The position numbers and the translations under genes are program-made. Below the pieces are notes generated by a model that was not told the DNA's origin, searched no databases, and worked only from the letters and a program-made list of their open reading frames with translations. This document shows positions 44,958 to 56,556 of a stretch of DNA of 64,000 nucleotides, one piece after another; the first letter of the stretch is position 1; every line of letters begins with the position of its first letter. Source of the stretch: Dermacentor variabilis (taxonomy: Eukaryota; Arthropoda; Arachnida; Ixodida; Ixodidae); the NCBI RefSeq assembly GCF_050947875.1, contig NC_134568.1, positions 194,568,853 through 194,632,852 of the forward strand. Reading direction: 5' to 3'.

Positions 44958-46139
44958 ATGTCATCCGAAGGAGAGTCTTCAACCACGGCCCCGTCGTCCC
45001 CACTGACGGTCATCCTGGCCCAGCCTCGCGATCCTGTCATATTTCCCGGGATCGACAACGTTGACGTTGACGACTGGTTGCAGAATTACGAACGGGTCAG
45101 CGCACACAACAGGTGGGATAACACGCTTATGCTGGCTAATATAATATTCCAACTAAAGAAAACAGCACGGGTCGGGTTCGAGACACATGAAGAAGAGATT
45201 ACAAGTTGGGACCAGTGCAAACAGAAGCTTAGAGATTTGTTCAGCAAGCCCGTCGGCCGCCGACGTGCTGCTAAGAAGTATCTTGGGACCCGTGCATAGA
45301 CGTCCACTGAATCTTACGTGGCGTACATCCAGGATGTCCTCGCTGTTTTCCACAAGGTGGATAACAATATGGCAGAGGCAGACAAGGTCAGCCACATTTT
45401 AAAAGGCATTGCGGACGAAGCGTTTAACCTACTTGTTTAGAAGAATATAACAACAGTGAATGAGATCGTTAACGAATGTCGCCGCTTTGAAGACCCGAAG
45501 AGCCGCCGCATAGTTCAACAGTTTACGCATCTACCCAATACCGCAACTTCATCTACGTGCGCAGACATTTGTCTACCGCGTGAGCCCACCTCCTCCGAGA
45601 ACGTCGTACGCATCGTCCGGCAAGAAATCGAAGCAGCGTCTCCGGCCACGCCAGTGACGCACTGCTTTGAAGATTCGCGGCCACTCGTATCTCTCATTCA
45701 GTCGGTCATTAGCCAAGAACTTGCCAATGTGGGTCTTCCGTCCATCTGCTCCACCAACCATCCTGACTTCGCTTTGTGGGCTGCCTCTGCCCCTGTTCGG
45801 AGCCAATATGGTCCATATACAAGCTATCGCAACCCGGCCGAATGGTACACACATGATGATAGACCCATCTGCTTTAATTGTGGACGTGTGGGCCACATCT
45901 CTCGCCACTGTCGAAGTTCCTGGCCAGCCCACTCTCGACCAAACTTTCCCGCCTGCCGCCGCTCCCCAGTGAATCCTCGCCCACCTGCACTCTCCACCGA
46001 GGTTGAAGACACACCTGACAACGCTCGAGCTACTGCGACTAGCCGCTCTCCATCACCACACAGTCGCCCCTCCCGTTCGCCCCAGCTGCGTCGCTCCTCG
46101 TCCCCAGCTTACCGTCGCCATTCTCCGACGGGAAACTAA
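44958..46139 (+). pseudogene. Gypsy gag with two stops
   Basis: Starts at an ATG in strong context (GCCGCCATGT) at 44958. The frame holds the retrotransposon Gag block (DVDDWLQNYERVSAHNRW, then EEITSWDQCKQKLRDLF) and a CCHC knuckle (CFNCGRVGHISRHC). It ends in a Ser/Arg/Pro-rich tail (SRSPSPHSRPSRSPQL) before TAA at 46137-46139. Two in-frame TAG codons interrupt it, at 45297-45299 and 45438-45440. Otherwise the frame is unbroken for 394 codons. Confidence 0.85.
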
Positions 46140-47665
46140 CTGCAGCAGCTCCTGGAGGTGACGCTGCTCCAGCACCCCGGCCTGAAATTCCTCTGCTGAC
46201 CTTGCCAACTGATCGGAACCTTCTGGACGTGGGAGTGGATGGTTTGCCCGTTACAGCACTCATCGACACTGGAGCCCAAATATTCATCATGAGTGCGGAG
46301 CTTCGAACGCGCTTGAAGAATGTACTCACTCCTGCTCCGACTCGACTGCTCCAGGTCGCCGACGGTGGAACTTCCGCTGTGCTTCGAATGTGTACTGCAC
46401 ATGTGAGTGTCGCCGGCTGCCACACGTCCGTTTTGTTTAGTGTGCTCGAACGTTGCCCTCAAGATGTGATCCTCGGACTCGACATTTTGACCGCCCATTC
46501 TGCCCTGATTGACTGTTCAGTCGGTGTTGTACAACTTTACCTACCCCTTCCCGTTGACCTCCCTGCCCAAGCTCCTACTCAGCTTTGTTCTGCGGATTTC
46601 ATTGGCCTTCCGTCTCTAGCAGCAACCTGCATCACTGTTTTAGCCTGCGCACCTGTACCTGACGGAGAATATGTCCTTACTCCCGCGACTTCAGTCCTGC
46701 TTTCTCACAATGTCTCCTTCCCACACACCATCGTTTCTGTAGCGGACAATCAGACATGTCATCCCATCGTAAATTTCGGACAGTGCCCACAAGTACTTCC
46801 TCGGGGCATTTACCTCGCCACGTTGTCACCGTCGCACGAGCACCACATCTCCGCTCTATCTGTTGTGCCATCTTCAACCAGTGATCACTCTGCGCCTTAT
46901 GCATCTGCCCCGCCCGACGACTTTACAAAGATGATTGCACCGGACCGCTCAAAACAAGCCGCAGGGCTCCGTGGCCTCCTCGAGTCGTACTCCGACATTT
47001 TCAACCTGAACGATCGTCCTTTGGGTCAAACTACGGTCGTGAAGCATCGTATAAATACCGGCGATGCAGCACCTGTTCGCCGACGCCCATACCGGGTGTC
47101 TCCCCCTTATCGACAAGTTCTCTGGAGCAAGGTTGACAAAATGCTTTCCAAAGGGATTATTGAACACTCTTCCAGCCCGTGGGCTTCCCCTGTTGTTCTC
47201 GTCAAAAAAAAAAAGGATAACAGCTGGCGATTCTGCGTTGACTATTGTAATCTAAACACGATCACCAAGATAGATGTATATCCACTTCGCCGCATTGACG
47301 ATGCTCTGGAGTGTCTCCACGGTGCCACTTATTTTTCATCTATTGACCTTCGCTTTGGATACTGGCGAATTTCCGTGGATGAAATGAACCGTGAAACGAC
47401 CGCATTCGTCACACCTGACGGCCTCTATCAATTCAGGGTCATGCCTTTTGGCTTGTGCAATGCCCTGGCGACCTTTGAACGGATGATGGACGTGCTCTTG
47501 CGTGGCTTGAAATGGTCTATCTGTTCGTGCTACTTGAATGACGTCATCTTATTCTCTTCAACTTTTGCGACCCATCTTGAAAGACTTTCATCTGTCCTTT
47601 CTGTTTTTCGCACCGTGGCTTGCAGCTCAGCTCGTCCAAGTGCCACTTCGGTCACCGCCAAATAA
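46140..47665 (+). pseudogene. Gypsy protease and reverse transcriptase
   Basis: Frame offset from gag, as expected for pol. Protease: ALIDTGAQIFIMS and DVILGLDILTAHSALIDC. RT: RRRPYRVSPPYRQVL, WASPVVLVKKKKDNSWRFCVDY, the motif A block SSIDLRFGYWRI with its Asp, FRVMPFGLCNALATFERMMD, and the active site YLNDVILFSS. The first aspartate of the YxDD box is Asn here (codon AAT at 47537-47539). The frame ends at 47665, past a shift near 47610-47620 where the true sequence continues in another frame. Without that Asp the enzyme should not polymerise. Confidence 0.87.
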
Positions 47666-48310
47666 CCATGCTCGGACATCTCGTCGATTCGTCAGGCATT
47701 CGCCCCGACCCCGCTAAAGTTCATGCTGTGCAGAATTTCCCCGTACCAACTTGTGCCAAAAATGTTCGAAGCTTTCTTGGCCTTTGCTCTTACTTCCACA
47801 GATTTGAGGAAAATTTTTCCATATTGCCCGTCCCCTGACTGACCAGCTCAAGAAAGACGTTCCTTTCTGCTGGGGCTCTGAACAAGCGTCTGCTTTCTCG
47901 CAGCACATCACGCTGCTCACCGCACCTCCTGTTCTCGGCCATTTTGACGCCTCCGCTCCGACTGAAATCTGCACTGACGCCACTGGCTACGGCATTGGTG
48001 CAATTTTAGCTCAACGTCAACGTGGGCACAACCGCTTTATCGCCAAGCCTGCCACCTCCTCTTTCCAGCCGAGCGCAATTACTCGATTACCGAGCGCGAT
48101 TGTCTCGCCCTCAATTGGGCGGTGGGCAAGTTCCGACCCTACATATATATGGTCGACCATTTACAGTTACAAACCGATCACCACGTCCTTTGTTGGCTTT
48201 CTTCCCTCAAGGATCCCACCAGACGCCTCAGTCGCTTGGCCTTACGGCTGCAGGAATACACATACACTGGGGTCTACAAGTCGGGTCGTCTACATCAGGA
48301 CTCATCCTGA
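47620..48310 (+). pseudogene. Gypsy RT thumb and RNase H remnants
   Basis: KCHFGHRQITMLGHLVDSSG and AKNVRSFLGLCSYFHRF continue the RT in the frame of 47620-47838. The RNase H start, [15 protein letters not shown], lies in a further frame near 47960-48010, and [20 protein letters not shown] in yet another (48122-48310). At least three frame changes occur here. At 48293-48356 a short tandem expansion of CATCAGGACTCATCC-type units replaces the normal linker to integrase. Confidence 0.8.
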
Positions 48311-48361
48311 TGACTCATCCATCATCCATCAGGACTCATCCATCAGGACTCATCCCTTCAC

Positions 48362-49030
48362 ATGTTCGTGCTACAAAATGGCATTCTGTTTCGTCGCAAC
48401 ATGCACCCCGACGGGCCCGAGCTCCTAACCGTCATTCAGTCGCATATTCGACAGATTGTACTCCACCAACTGCACGACGTTCCCGCCGCTGGACATCTTG
48501 GCGTCACTCGGTTACCTATGACCGAATTCGGCGATGGTTTTTCTGGCTCCGTCTCAAGCGCTCCGTCCGGCGCTTTGTTGCCGCGTGTGAGTCGTGTCAA
48601 CGCCGGAAAAGACCCGCTGTGCATCCTGCTGGTCTGCTGCAGCCTTTGGAAATACCGACCGATCCTTTTTTTTCGCATTGGCGTTGATCTTCTCGGACGA
48701 TTTCCAATATCAAATCACTGAAATAGGTGGATTTCCGTCGCTACGGTCTATACAACTCGCTATGCCATTGCTAGAGCCCTAACGACCAGTTGCGCTACAG
48801 ACGTCGCTGATTTCTTGCTTCACGAGGTTATCTTGCACCACGGTGCACCTCGTCAACTTCTCACCGATCGCGGCAGATACTTTCCTGCCAAAATCATAAA
48901 CGATTTACTTCGATCACGTACTACTAAACACAAGCTTACTACCGCTTACCATCCACAAACTAACGGTGTTACCGAACTCCTGAAGCGCACATTATCGATG
49001 CACCGAAAGGCTTCCCTGACAACCTTATAG
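48362..49030 (+). pseudogene. Gypsy integrase, truncated
   Basis: The zinc domain is split between two frames: HDVPAAGHLGVTR in one, FVAACESCQRRKRP in the other. GVDLLGRFPISNH gives the first catalytic Asp. The later piece from 48815 reads LLTDRGRYF with the second Asp, and NGVTELLKRTL with the Glu, separated by 35 residues as in the DD35E family. Unlike the copy at 21.7 kb, all three acidic residues are present, but the frame is broken several times. Similarity is lost at about 49000, before the C-terminal module. Confidence 0.82.
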
Positions 49031-49985
49031 GAACGGACATTGGGTAAATTTCACAAAGTACGATCTAAAACATCTCGAAATCGTTCCGCAGCACGCGACA
49101 GCAATATTTTCAAGCAGAGCCGCGCCAGGTCGCACAAGCCAGACAGGAGGAAAGGCTACTCGCGCGGCCTTTCCTCCTCGCCCGATGAAAAGGTCTATAG
49201 AGCCAAACATGTTCACTCGAGAACTATACGGCAGCAGCTCACGACATTGAGCATCCTTGTAATGTTTGTGCGGCATCATCACTCCCTGCAATGTGCTCAT
49301 TAATTTCCTTCCGAAACCAAAAAAAAAGGGAATGATTATCATGGAAAGGCCGGGGTAATGAGCGCTGCTGGTATTTCTAACAACTGTGCTTTTTCTTTGG
49401 CTGAACCGATTTTCCCGATGCTGGAGTGGATGTCGCGAATACCTGCGATGAGCGCTATGAAAACTTGCGCCGGGAACTACACAATTCGGAAAGCGGACGG
49501 AGCACGAGTCAGTTTAATCAGTGCTTTGCTGTAGTGTGCGTCTGACAGCCCTTCGCGAATGCATGCTCCGTCGAAAAATTGCAGCTAATGTTACAAACCG
49601 AGGGTAGGTATACGTCCCGCGGCCGTCTAGTTTTCATTTCAAATCCCTTTATGTACACCTGAAATCGTACTTTTGTCTCGATCAAACAATATGCTCGGGA
49701 ACTTTACCTCAAGACAGGAAGAAAAAGAACAGCAAAACAACCGCACATTATTACTGTCAAAGAAGCAGTGGTTGATTCGCGATCTAGTCAGGAAAAAAAT
49801 AGTGCACGTTGAACAGGGGGTGGTATGCTAGAATATAGTTTTAGGGAAACTTGCGATGCCGCGAAGAGTAGGCCGGAGGAGCGGAGAAAGAGCTTTAACT
49901 CCTTCGCCGCTCCCAGCAGTTCTATTCGCGGGCGTGTTCTACAAGTTGTCCGAGTGAAATCATATGCCTCTCAGTAAACATCCCG
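49031..49985. other. Unassigned sequence
   Basis: No supported gene. A perfect 12-bp inverted repeat (AGGAGGAAAGGC at 49145-49156 with 49167-49178) forms a short hairpin. Confidence 0.4.
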
Positions 49986-50630
49986 ATGCTTGGAAGCACT
50001 GTTTTTGTATTTAGGCTCTCAATTATTGAAGTGCTTGGGATCGATACAAACGCGCAGGAACCGCCAGCCAGATGCACCAGCCTCAAGTGCATGAGATTGT
50101 GCGCCGCTCATGCGGTTCTCGGAATCATCGGCGCAAGGAGCGCACGGCACTCTGGCACACTCAACCGCTCGACTGCGATTGAAGTTGAATGCCACCGATG
50201 TGTTCGTAAATGGACAGCAAAGAAATAAAATTGTGCAGTTGCACATGTTGCATGGAAGCCATGTAAAGCGAAGCTTCAGTCAAGAGTTGTGTATTAACTC
50301 CTATATAACTATTGGCGATGTGTACAAATCTGCTCACCTACACCCTATGGAGTATGACAAATACAGCAAGAAATGCCCGTGGTGCGAAGGAACACCGACA
50401 TTCGAACACATAACATTCCAGTGCGCGTTACGTCCGGCGGCTGCCACCTCGCCGCTGTTAGACAGCACTCTACATAACTGGTCGTGGGAGGCGCGACTCG
50501 CGGAAGTGGAATTGGGAAGCCAACTGGTGACCCTTGACCAGGCCCGGCGAGCCGCTGTAACCAGTGGGGCCCTGGAGGAGGGGCTCCACCCGCCATAACC
50601 AAACAACCTCTATTACAATAAACGCTTATA
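49986..50630 (+). pseudogene. LINE 3' end, I-like tail
   Basis: The frame 50110-50598 ends with a zinc tail (CPWCEGTPTFEHITFQC) and LVTLDQARRAAVTSGALEEG, then a stop and an AATAAA-type signal (50617-50622). This is the C-terminus and short 3' end of a LINE ORF2. The zinc layout resembles the tail of the 16.5-18.5 kb element, but the sequence is a different subfamily. No RT motif is left. The inverted-repeat element at 50631 is inserted just past the polyadenylation signal, and the (CT)n after that element may be the original LINE tail. Confidence 0.7.
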
Positions 50631-51495
50631 CCCCTGTCAAGCGGGCAAGTTAAGTGCACTTACGGCGAGTGCACTCAGTTTTTAAGTGCACTTTCCCAAA
50701 TCTTAACGTCGCAGCGGAGTGTACTCTCAGATGAGTGCACTCAAGTCGGAGTACGTTCACGGAACGCACTTTGCTGGCCGAGTACGTAGCCTCGCCGCCA
50801 ACGCTTTCAACGACGCAAAATGTAATGCATAGAAAAAGGACACAGAAGTTCATTTCAGTTAGTGAACAGCTTTTAACAATATAATTTGTGTTTAGCGAAA
50901 AGGGAAATAGCACAATAAAGAAACGAATTTATCATGTACGCAACTAACGGCGCCAGAATGATGCGGCACTGCGGCGCCGCCAGGTTCATTCAGTTCGTGT
51001 TTATTTTGGTGTGAAAGCGTGCTGGGGGGTGGCGGGGGGGACCATGCCGGTCGTGCTTTGAGCCGTGTGCGTCGCATTTTGCAGTGTAGCTAAATATCGA
51101 ACTCGCCGTCTTTGCTCATATATAACTGCTCATATTCTGTTCTAGCAGGATCAACTGCCGCCTCGCCGCACGCCGCCATGTTGTTTTGGATTTGCTAGGC
51201 ATTCGTCTTGGCCAGCATTGACTTGCAACAGATTTATAATAAAAACGTCTTCGTTTTTTGTTGAGACAAATAGATGAAGTTTGTTTTTATATATAATTCT
51301 ACTTAAAACAATCGCTTTTTAGCAGCTTTCTCTTGTTAATTTACACCTTTAAAAACGCGCTCTTAGTCTGTCGACATTTTTTTTTTACTGGGAGTGCACT
51401 CTGTTTTCCCGTTAAGAAGCGCGTTGCCTAAAGTGTGACTCAGGTCCCGAAGTGCACTCCCAGTAAGTGCACTTAACTTGCCCGCTTGACAGGGG
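50631..51495. mobile_element. MITE-like DNA transposon with 33-bp TIRs
   Basis: 865 bp bounded by perfect 33-bp terminal inverted repeats beginning CCCCTGTCAAGCGGGC (50631-50663 and 51463-51495). TA flanks both sides (50629-50630 and 51496-51497). The wider flank TATA/TATT matches at three of four bases. No transposase is encoded, so it is non-autonomous. The palindromic 8-mer AGTGCACT occurs exactly seven times: 50653, 50668, 50685, 50734, 51393, 51451 and 51466. All lie within about 110 bp of an end, plus variants such as AGTGTACT. Clustered subterminal motifs of this kind often bind transposase. Superfamily not assigned. Confidence 0.9.
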
Positions 51496-51498
51496 TAT

Positions 51499-51500
<2 letters not shown>

Positions 51501-51532
<32 letters not shown>
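51501..51532. repeat. (CT)n microsatellite
   Basis: Sixteen CT units directly after the inverted-repeat element. Confidence 0.97.
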
Positions 51533-51535
<3 letters not shown>

Positions 51536-52439
51536 ACCTCATGCAATGTTTATGTTTATCCCCCACAAATGTCATACTTTTGATATCCTACGAGTTCTTT
51601 TTTTTTTAGGCCCTACATCGATCACGAACTATGCTGAAATGAAAACAACGAATCAGGCGGATTAACAGTCGGAGGCGTCTACGCAGTGATGTCACCAGGA
51701 CGAATGAGATGTATCGAGTGTTCGTCGACGGTAGAATGACGATGACAGGTGATGTACGCAGAAGTACGACGCATATCTTGCTAAATGTAAGGTGTTTATG
51801 TACCTGTTGTGTCGCAGTGTCACATACCTATCCTGAAGGATTGGCCAGGAATGGACACACACCCAAAGGCCAAATAAAAAAAATCAAGCAAATAGAAAGA
51901 TATATTGCGCTTATATAATGAATACAATGCGCTATTTTTATTAACAGATCGGTGTGCATTAGAGATATGTATGTGCTGATACGTACGACATTATATCTTG
52001 AGGCTTTACGCACTAATTTATTTTTGTTATTACGCAGAACAAGGCGGCGCATGCTTGCACAACTTCGTCTGTTTGAATACGGGGGTTATATAAGCCCGTC
52101 TGCTGGTATAGCCGCATCCGGCGTACACACACAGGGCGTTTTTTAGACCATAGAGATTTTAATGCGATAATGTTAAGGGCTTCGTGCGGCAGAAAATCAG
52201 GTGCCGGCGTCCCCCGTCGCTTCGCCAAGAAGGTTATCGAATGAGCCATACCCAGGCCCTCCAGGGTGGTTGGATCGGTGCGACATTGCAAGGGATATGT
52301 CTGTAACACAGAACGCGTGAACCACTCCCACTTTTTGGTACCGACACACCCACATTAAGATCACCGATAACGACAACAGGGAACCGTTGTCAGATGGGAA
52401 GAGGACTTGGCACCTTTGAAGGCGCCGCGTCCATGAGCT
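51533..52439. other. Unassigned sequence
   Basis: No supported gene. AT-rich, with short frames only. Confidence 0.4.
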
Positions 52440-52829
52440 TTCGTGTACTCATCAACCCAGCATCATTCGATACATTGACCCCCGTTCCCCCCCTCAACCC
52501 GGTTTGACTGGGCGGGGGGCTTTGGTTCGGGCCAACGGTCCTTCCCGGACAAGGGGGCTGTTGTGGTGCAACAACACAGAGTTACTGCACTCAATACACA
52601 AACAGCCATGTCGGTCTTACAGGACTCAAGCCTGACTGGCCCTCGGACTGCCTTGGCGCAAAAGAGGCCAAGGCATACAACCATGGAGAGCACCATAGCC
52701 TTCCGCGGGCAGCGCGACCAACCAAGGGTGCGCCACCACCGGTTACAGCTCTGGGTTCCATTGAACCAAACAAAACCCCGTAGATCGACTGGCACACACG
52801 GCCGAGTCGAGCGACCTTAGGAGCATGCA

Positions 52830-53372
52830 TCATAACTTAAAGGATAGCTTTCCACCTGACTCATCAAAAATCACTGCAGGACGGGCCCACACTTCGAGAA
52901 ACTTCTTCTCGCCCAAGCGGTGCCGCTCCCGAGTGAGATGGAACCAGACCTCCTTCCGTGCTTTCGCAAGCACTTCGTGAAGGCCCGGCGCCTTCCCCCC
53001 GAAAACTGCATCACGGCGTGCCAACCAAACTTGGTAGGAGCACTCGGCGAGGAGAAGCACGAACTGGTTGACCGCCTGATTAGGCAAAGGGCGCAAAAAT
53101 CGAACTGTCTGATAAGGAACGCCTGGGAAATTAAAGAAGACTAGCAATCCTACGGAGAAGATCTGCAGGAAGCAAACACTGCGCAAAAGCATGAACCGAG
53201 TCCTCACGAGCGCCACAGAACGGGCACACTCCACTAGCCGGGACGGCTGTGAAGGGCCTGTAGCCCAACGGCAGGCACCCTCGCGCCAGGCGATACATGA
53301 AAGTGGCTCGGCTAGCGTCGAGGAAACTGGCCGTGATGAGCTTCCAGTTTGTCCTGTGAACGGACAGGTCAT
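52830..53372 (-). pseudogene. Tx1-like ORF2 C-terminus
   Basis: Continues ORF2 after a frame change near 53150. It carries NFPGVPYQTVRFLRPL, VNQFVLLLAECSYQVWLARR and VLAKARKEVWFHLTRER, and ends at a stop at 52830. This is the region past the zinc tail in LINE ORF2 proteins and resembles the fragment at 566-1285 in organisation (W-rich helix after a CCHC motif). Function beyond RNA binding is not known. Confidence 0.7.
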
Positions 53373-55624
53373 ACATTTGGCAATGCGGGGGGAGGCCTGG
53401 GGTAAGGATGTCTGCTAATTCTTGGAGTGGAGTTGAAACTACGTCGATGTCGGGGCGAACCGTGCGGAGGCTTACCAAGGAGTTGGCAGCCGCCGCATAA
53501 ACGGTGGACGGGGTACCTGAGCGTGGAACACAGTGGGAAAATGTGCTCTGCGAAAACAAGCGGAGTCAGGTGCTAAGGAAAAACGAGGTAAAGGTTCGAG
53601 TCAGGAGCATATCCGAGTTAAGAGTGACCTGGGTCCATCTGACGTGTAGTGCAGTAGCCACGATGCCCAGGTCGGGAATTCCGAGTCCTCCCTTATCCCT
53701 GGGCAACTTGAGCATCCGCCTAGCTACACAACCATTTGTACCCATCCAAAGGAAGCGAAAGAGGACCCTCTCCAAGATAAACTTGGTTCGGGTTGGAACA
53801 GGAGACACACACGCCACATACGTCAGAAACGAAAACAAAAGTGAGCGCAGGATTGTCGCTCGAGCAGTCAATGGGCATGACAACGCGCTGAACTCCTGAA
53901 TTCTGGTTTCAAGCTTCTCTTTAGCCTGTTGCCAGTTTTCAGGAGACAGACCATCTGGTTCGAATTGGAAGCCGAGAATGCGCAGCCGCGTTTTCACGGG
54001 GAGACTATGAACGGGCTGCGGACTGGACGGAGTGGAGTTCAAGTACATGGCTGCACTTTTCGACCTATTCAACCTTGCACCGCTCGCACCGCAGTAACTG
54101 TCCATGACCTCCAAGATGCCTCAAGCTGATGCTTCGTCCGGGACGACAATGGACAAGTCATCCGCGTTGGCAAAAAGTGCAACCGGAGGGGAACGTGGTG
54201 GGAGGAGGAACCTGCCAATTCTGCTGTCACAGGACAACCTCTGCAGAAGCGGTTCAAAAGCGAGGACGTACAGGGCAGGTGAGAGGGGGTCTCCCTGCCG
54301 TACACCACGTCCCACAATGAACGCCTCCGAGACGCGGTCCTGTATGACAACAGCAGAAGTCGGTCGAGAATACAAACCTTGGAACATCTGCCGAAAACCG
54401 TCACTAAAACCAGCCACTTCCAAAACACGGAAAAGGTACCTATGGCTAATGATATCGAAAGCCTTCTCCTGATCAAAGGAGCAAAGAATACCTGGAAGTT
54501 TCCTGGTGTTTGCCCACAGGAGAAGGTCCCTCACTGCTAAACCGTGAAGCTGAGTAGAGCTCCCCTGGACACTACATGCCTGGTACGGACCCAAAACAGT
54601 GCTGAACACTGGTGTGAGTCGTGTACACAGGCACTTTGCTATGAGCTTATAATCGCAGTTCAGTAGCGTGATTGGACGCCATGCTCTCAGATCGGTGCTC
54701 CTCGACTCGTCCTTACAAAGGAGAGTGATTAGCCCCTCTCGTTAAGACGCTGACAAAGTCCCTTCACTGAGTAGCCTGTTCACCAGTAATGTGAACGGCT
54801 TCCCTAACACTGTCCAAAATTTGACATAAAACTCGACTGTAAGACCATCGGATCCTGGACTGCGATTACGCTTCGTAGACTTCAAGGCCGAAAATAGCTC
54901 GTGCCCATCTATGGCTAAGTCGCACACTTGCGGCGGCTCATCTGGTAAAGCAAACGGAAAGACAGCTGGAGAGGCTACTGGTTCGGCATACAAGGACATG
55001 TAAAACTGCCTCGCCAGTGCAAGAACTCCATCTGGTGAGTCGACTATGCTACCATCGCTTGAATCTATTAGGGAAGAGAGAGTTGTGCTCTTCCTTGAAG
55101 GATGTTTACGTAGGACGTTTCTGCTGCACCACGCTTCCATTTCCCACAGCTCTGCTCGGGTTGTGGTCCTCAAGCCTTCCCAGCGTCGCTGCAGGAGAAT
55201 CCGCAGTTCCTTTCGGAGTGAGGCCAGCGCCGAAGCAACACCAGGTCCGCCGGACAGTGGCCTCGAGAGCAGGAGGATCGCGTCGGAGACGATTTTAATC
55301 TCCTCACGCTCCTCGCGCGCCCGATGCTCGCTCCAAGACCTGAAGCACTCACGCACCCTGACCTTCACGTCATCCCATTCTGTGCCACTTAGATTCGCTG
55401 TGTTATTAAGCGATCGAAATAGAATGGATGATACCTCTGCGGTTGCCTGCCTGTCTTTTAGGAGCCGTGGATTTAAGCGCCACGGTCTCTTTGCTCTTGG
55501 TACTATACTAGAATCGGCGAACCGCAGAATTAGGAAACTGTGGTCGCTAAGAGCAGAAGGAATTAACCACGAAGAATGCATACTGGGAGCCAGTGACGAC
55601 GAGATGTAAAACTTTACTCGGGAT
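53131..55624 (-). pseudogene. Tx1-like ORF2 reverse transcriptase
   Basis: One register is kept over about 2.5 kb, interrupted by three stops: TAA at 54742-54744, TGA at 54121-54123 and TGA at 53566-53568. In order: the end of the endonuclease (SALSDHSFLIL), a linker, RT entry (STKRNRSPGSDGLTVEFY), WRPITLLNCDYK, motif A (SFDQEKAFDIISH), GVRQGDPLSPALYVLA, the active site FANADDLSIV, the thumb, and a zinc tail (CPFCGAREDSVHAFAQC). The aspartates are intact, but the Tyr of the YADD box is Asn (codon 54166-54168). The register shifts after 53131. Confidence 0.87.
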
Positions 55625-56556
55625 GGTGACACACACACACACAAATGAAACTAGGTCACTTCCTATATACGCGTTGCTTCAAAACACGTATTAAAGAAAC
55701 AAACATAATGAAAAAGCGCCAGGGACTGCATTGAGAAACGGCGAGGCGAGCGATAACGCGCACAACTATCTACGGTTATATTATAAGCCATCACAAAAAT
55801 TACCGACGATTACGTTACTTCCTAATGCGAAATTTGAGCGTAGCAAATAAGCTGTTTCACCTTTTGGATATATTGAGGCAAAGAAATTGAGCAACACATG
55901 TATGCGCTATCACATAATTTTTTTTTTATTTTTCACACGTATTCCTTTAACAAAGACTCCACTAACAGTTCTTGACAGTCATGAAGGAAGCTTTGTGGTC
56001 GGAGAAATAGACTGATATATGTTCGACTTGGTACACCAATGCTTGATTCTCAAAGACGAGATCTATACAAGTGCCTCGCGAGGTTGTCACAGCCGTGGGG
56101 GAAGCAGAGGCTAAGCGCCGCCGCCGAGAAGACCCTGCCGTTCGCGCCGCCGAAGCGGAGGCTCATCGCCGCCGTCGAGAGCAACCAGCAGTAAGCGGAA
56201 GCGGAGGGGGGCGGCGTGTACACCCAGCGGCAAACGATGGGGGCAGAAGCGCGCGCAGCAAGCGGACAACACGATAAAGGGAGGAGGGAAGAGATAGCAG
56301 CGACTGACTGATGCCGCTGACGGCGATAGTGAGTCAACCCCAGCTATCCGCCACACAAGAACAGGGGGGGGGGACCCTTTCCTCCTCTTTCTGCATGGCG
56401 GCGACGGTGTTCTATGCAGTCACGTTATCTTGACTCTCTAGCGGCGTCAGCGGCATCCAGCGGTATCAGTCGGTCGCTGCTAGCGCTGGGGGGATGAAAG
56501 GGGGGCGGAGCTGGTTACGAGGCCGACGCCGACGACGACGCCGACGACGACGCGAA
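55625..56556. mobile_element. Unknown insertion inside the LINE endonuclease
   Basis: About 0.9 kb separates the two halves of the ORF2 endonuclease and shares nothing with LINE coding sequence. It starts near an (AC)n run (55629-55643) and ends near a CGACGACGACG-rich stretch (56520-56555). Part of it, about 56099-56195, reads on the plus strand as two 17-residue repeats of the type EAEAKRRRREDPAV, basic and acidic alternating. A G9 run lies near 56365. No transposase, RT or terminal repeat is seen, and no target duplication could be defined. Boundaries are approximate. Confidence 0.5.

Larger units (their letters stand above)
44691..49010 (+). mobile_element. Second Ty3/gypsy element, truncated
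   Basis: Plus-strand element with gag, protease, RT, RNase H and integrase in gypsy order. The LTR end appears to be at 44888 (...CCGTAACA), followed at 44893 by TGGTGGAGTTGCTGGG, a candidate primer binding site. Upstream are four CCAAT words in a row (44789-44808) that could be LTR promoter elements. The left LTR boundary is not resolved (44691 is nominal). Coding similarity stops inside integrase at about 49000 and no second LTR is found. Gag and pol resemble the 21.6-26.9 kb element in motif spacing, so both belong to one broad lineage. This copy is clearly more damaged. Confidence 0.82.

Noticed and set aside
49986..50630. Same element as the LINE at 16.5-18.5 kb
   Set aside because: The zinc tails differ in sequence and the final coding words do not match, so a different subfamily is more likely.
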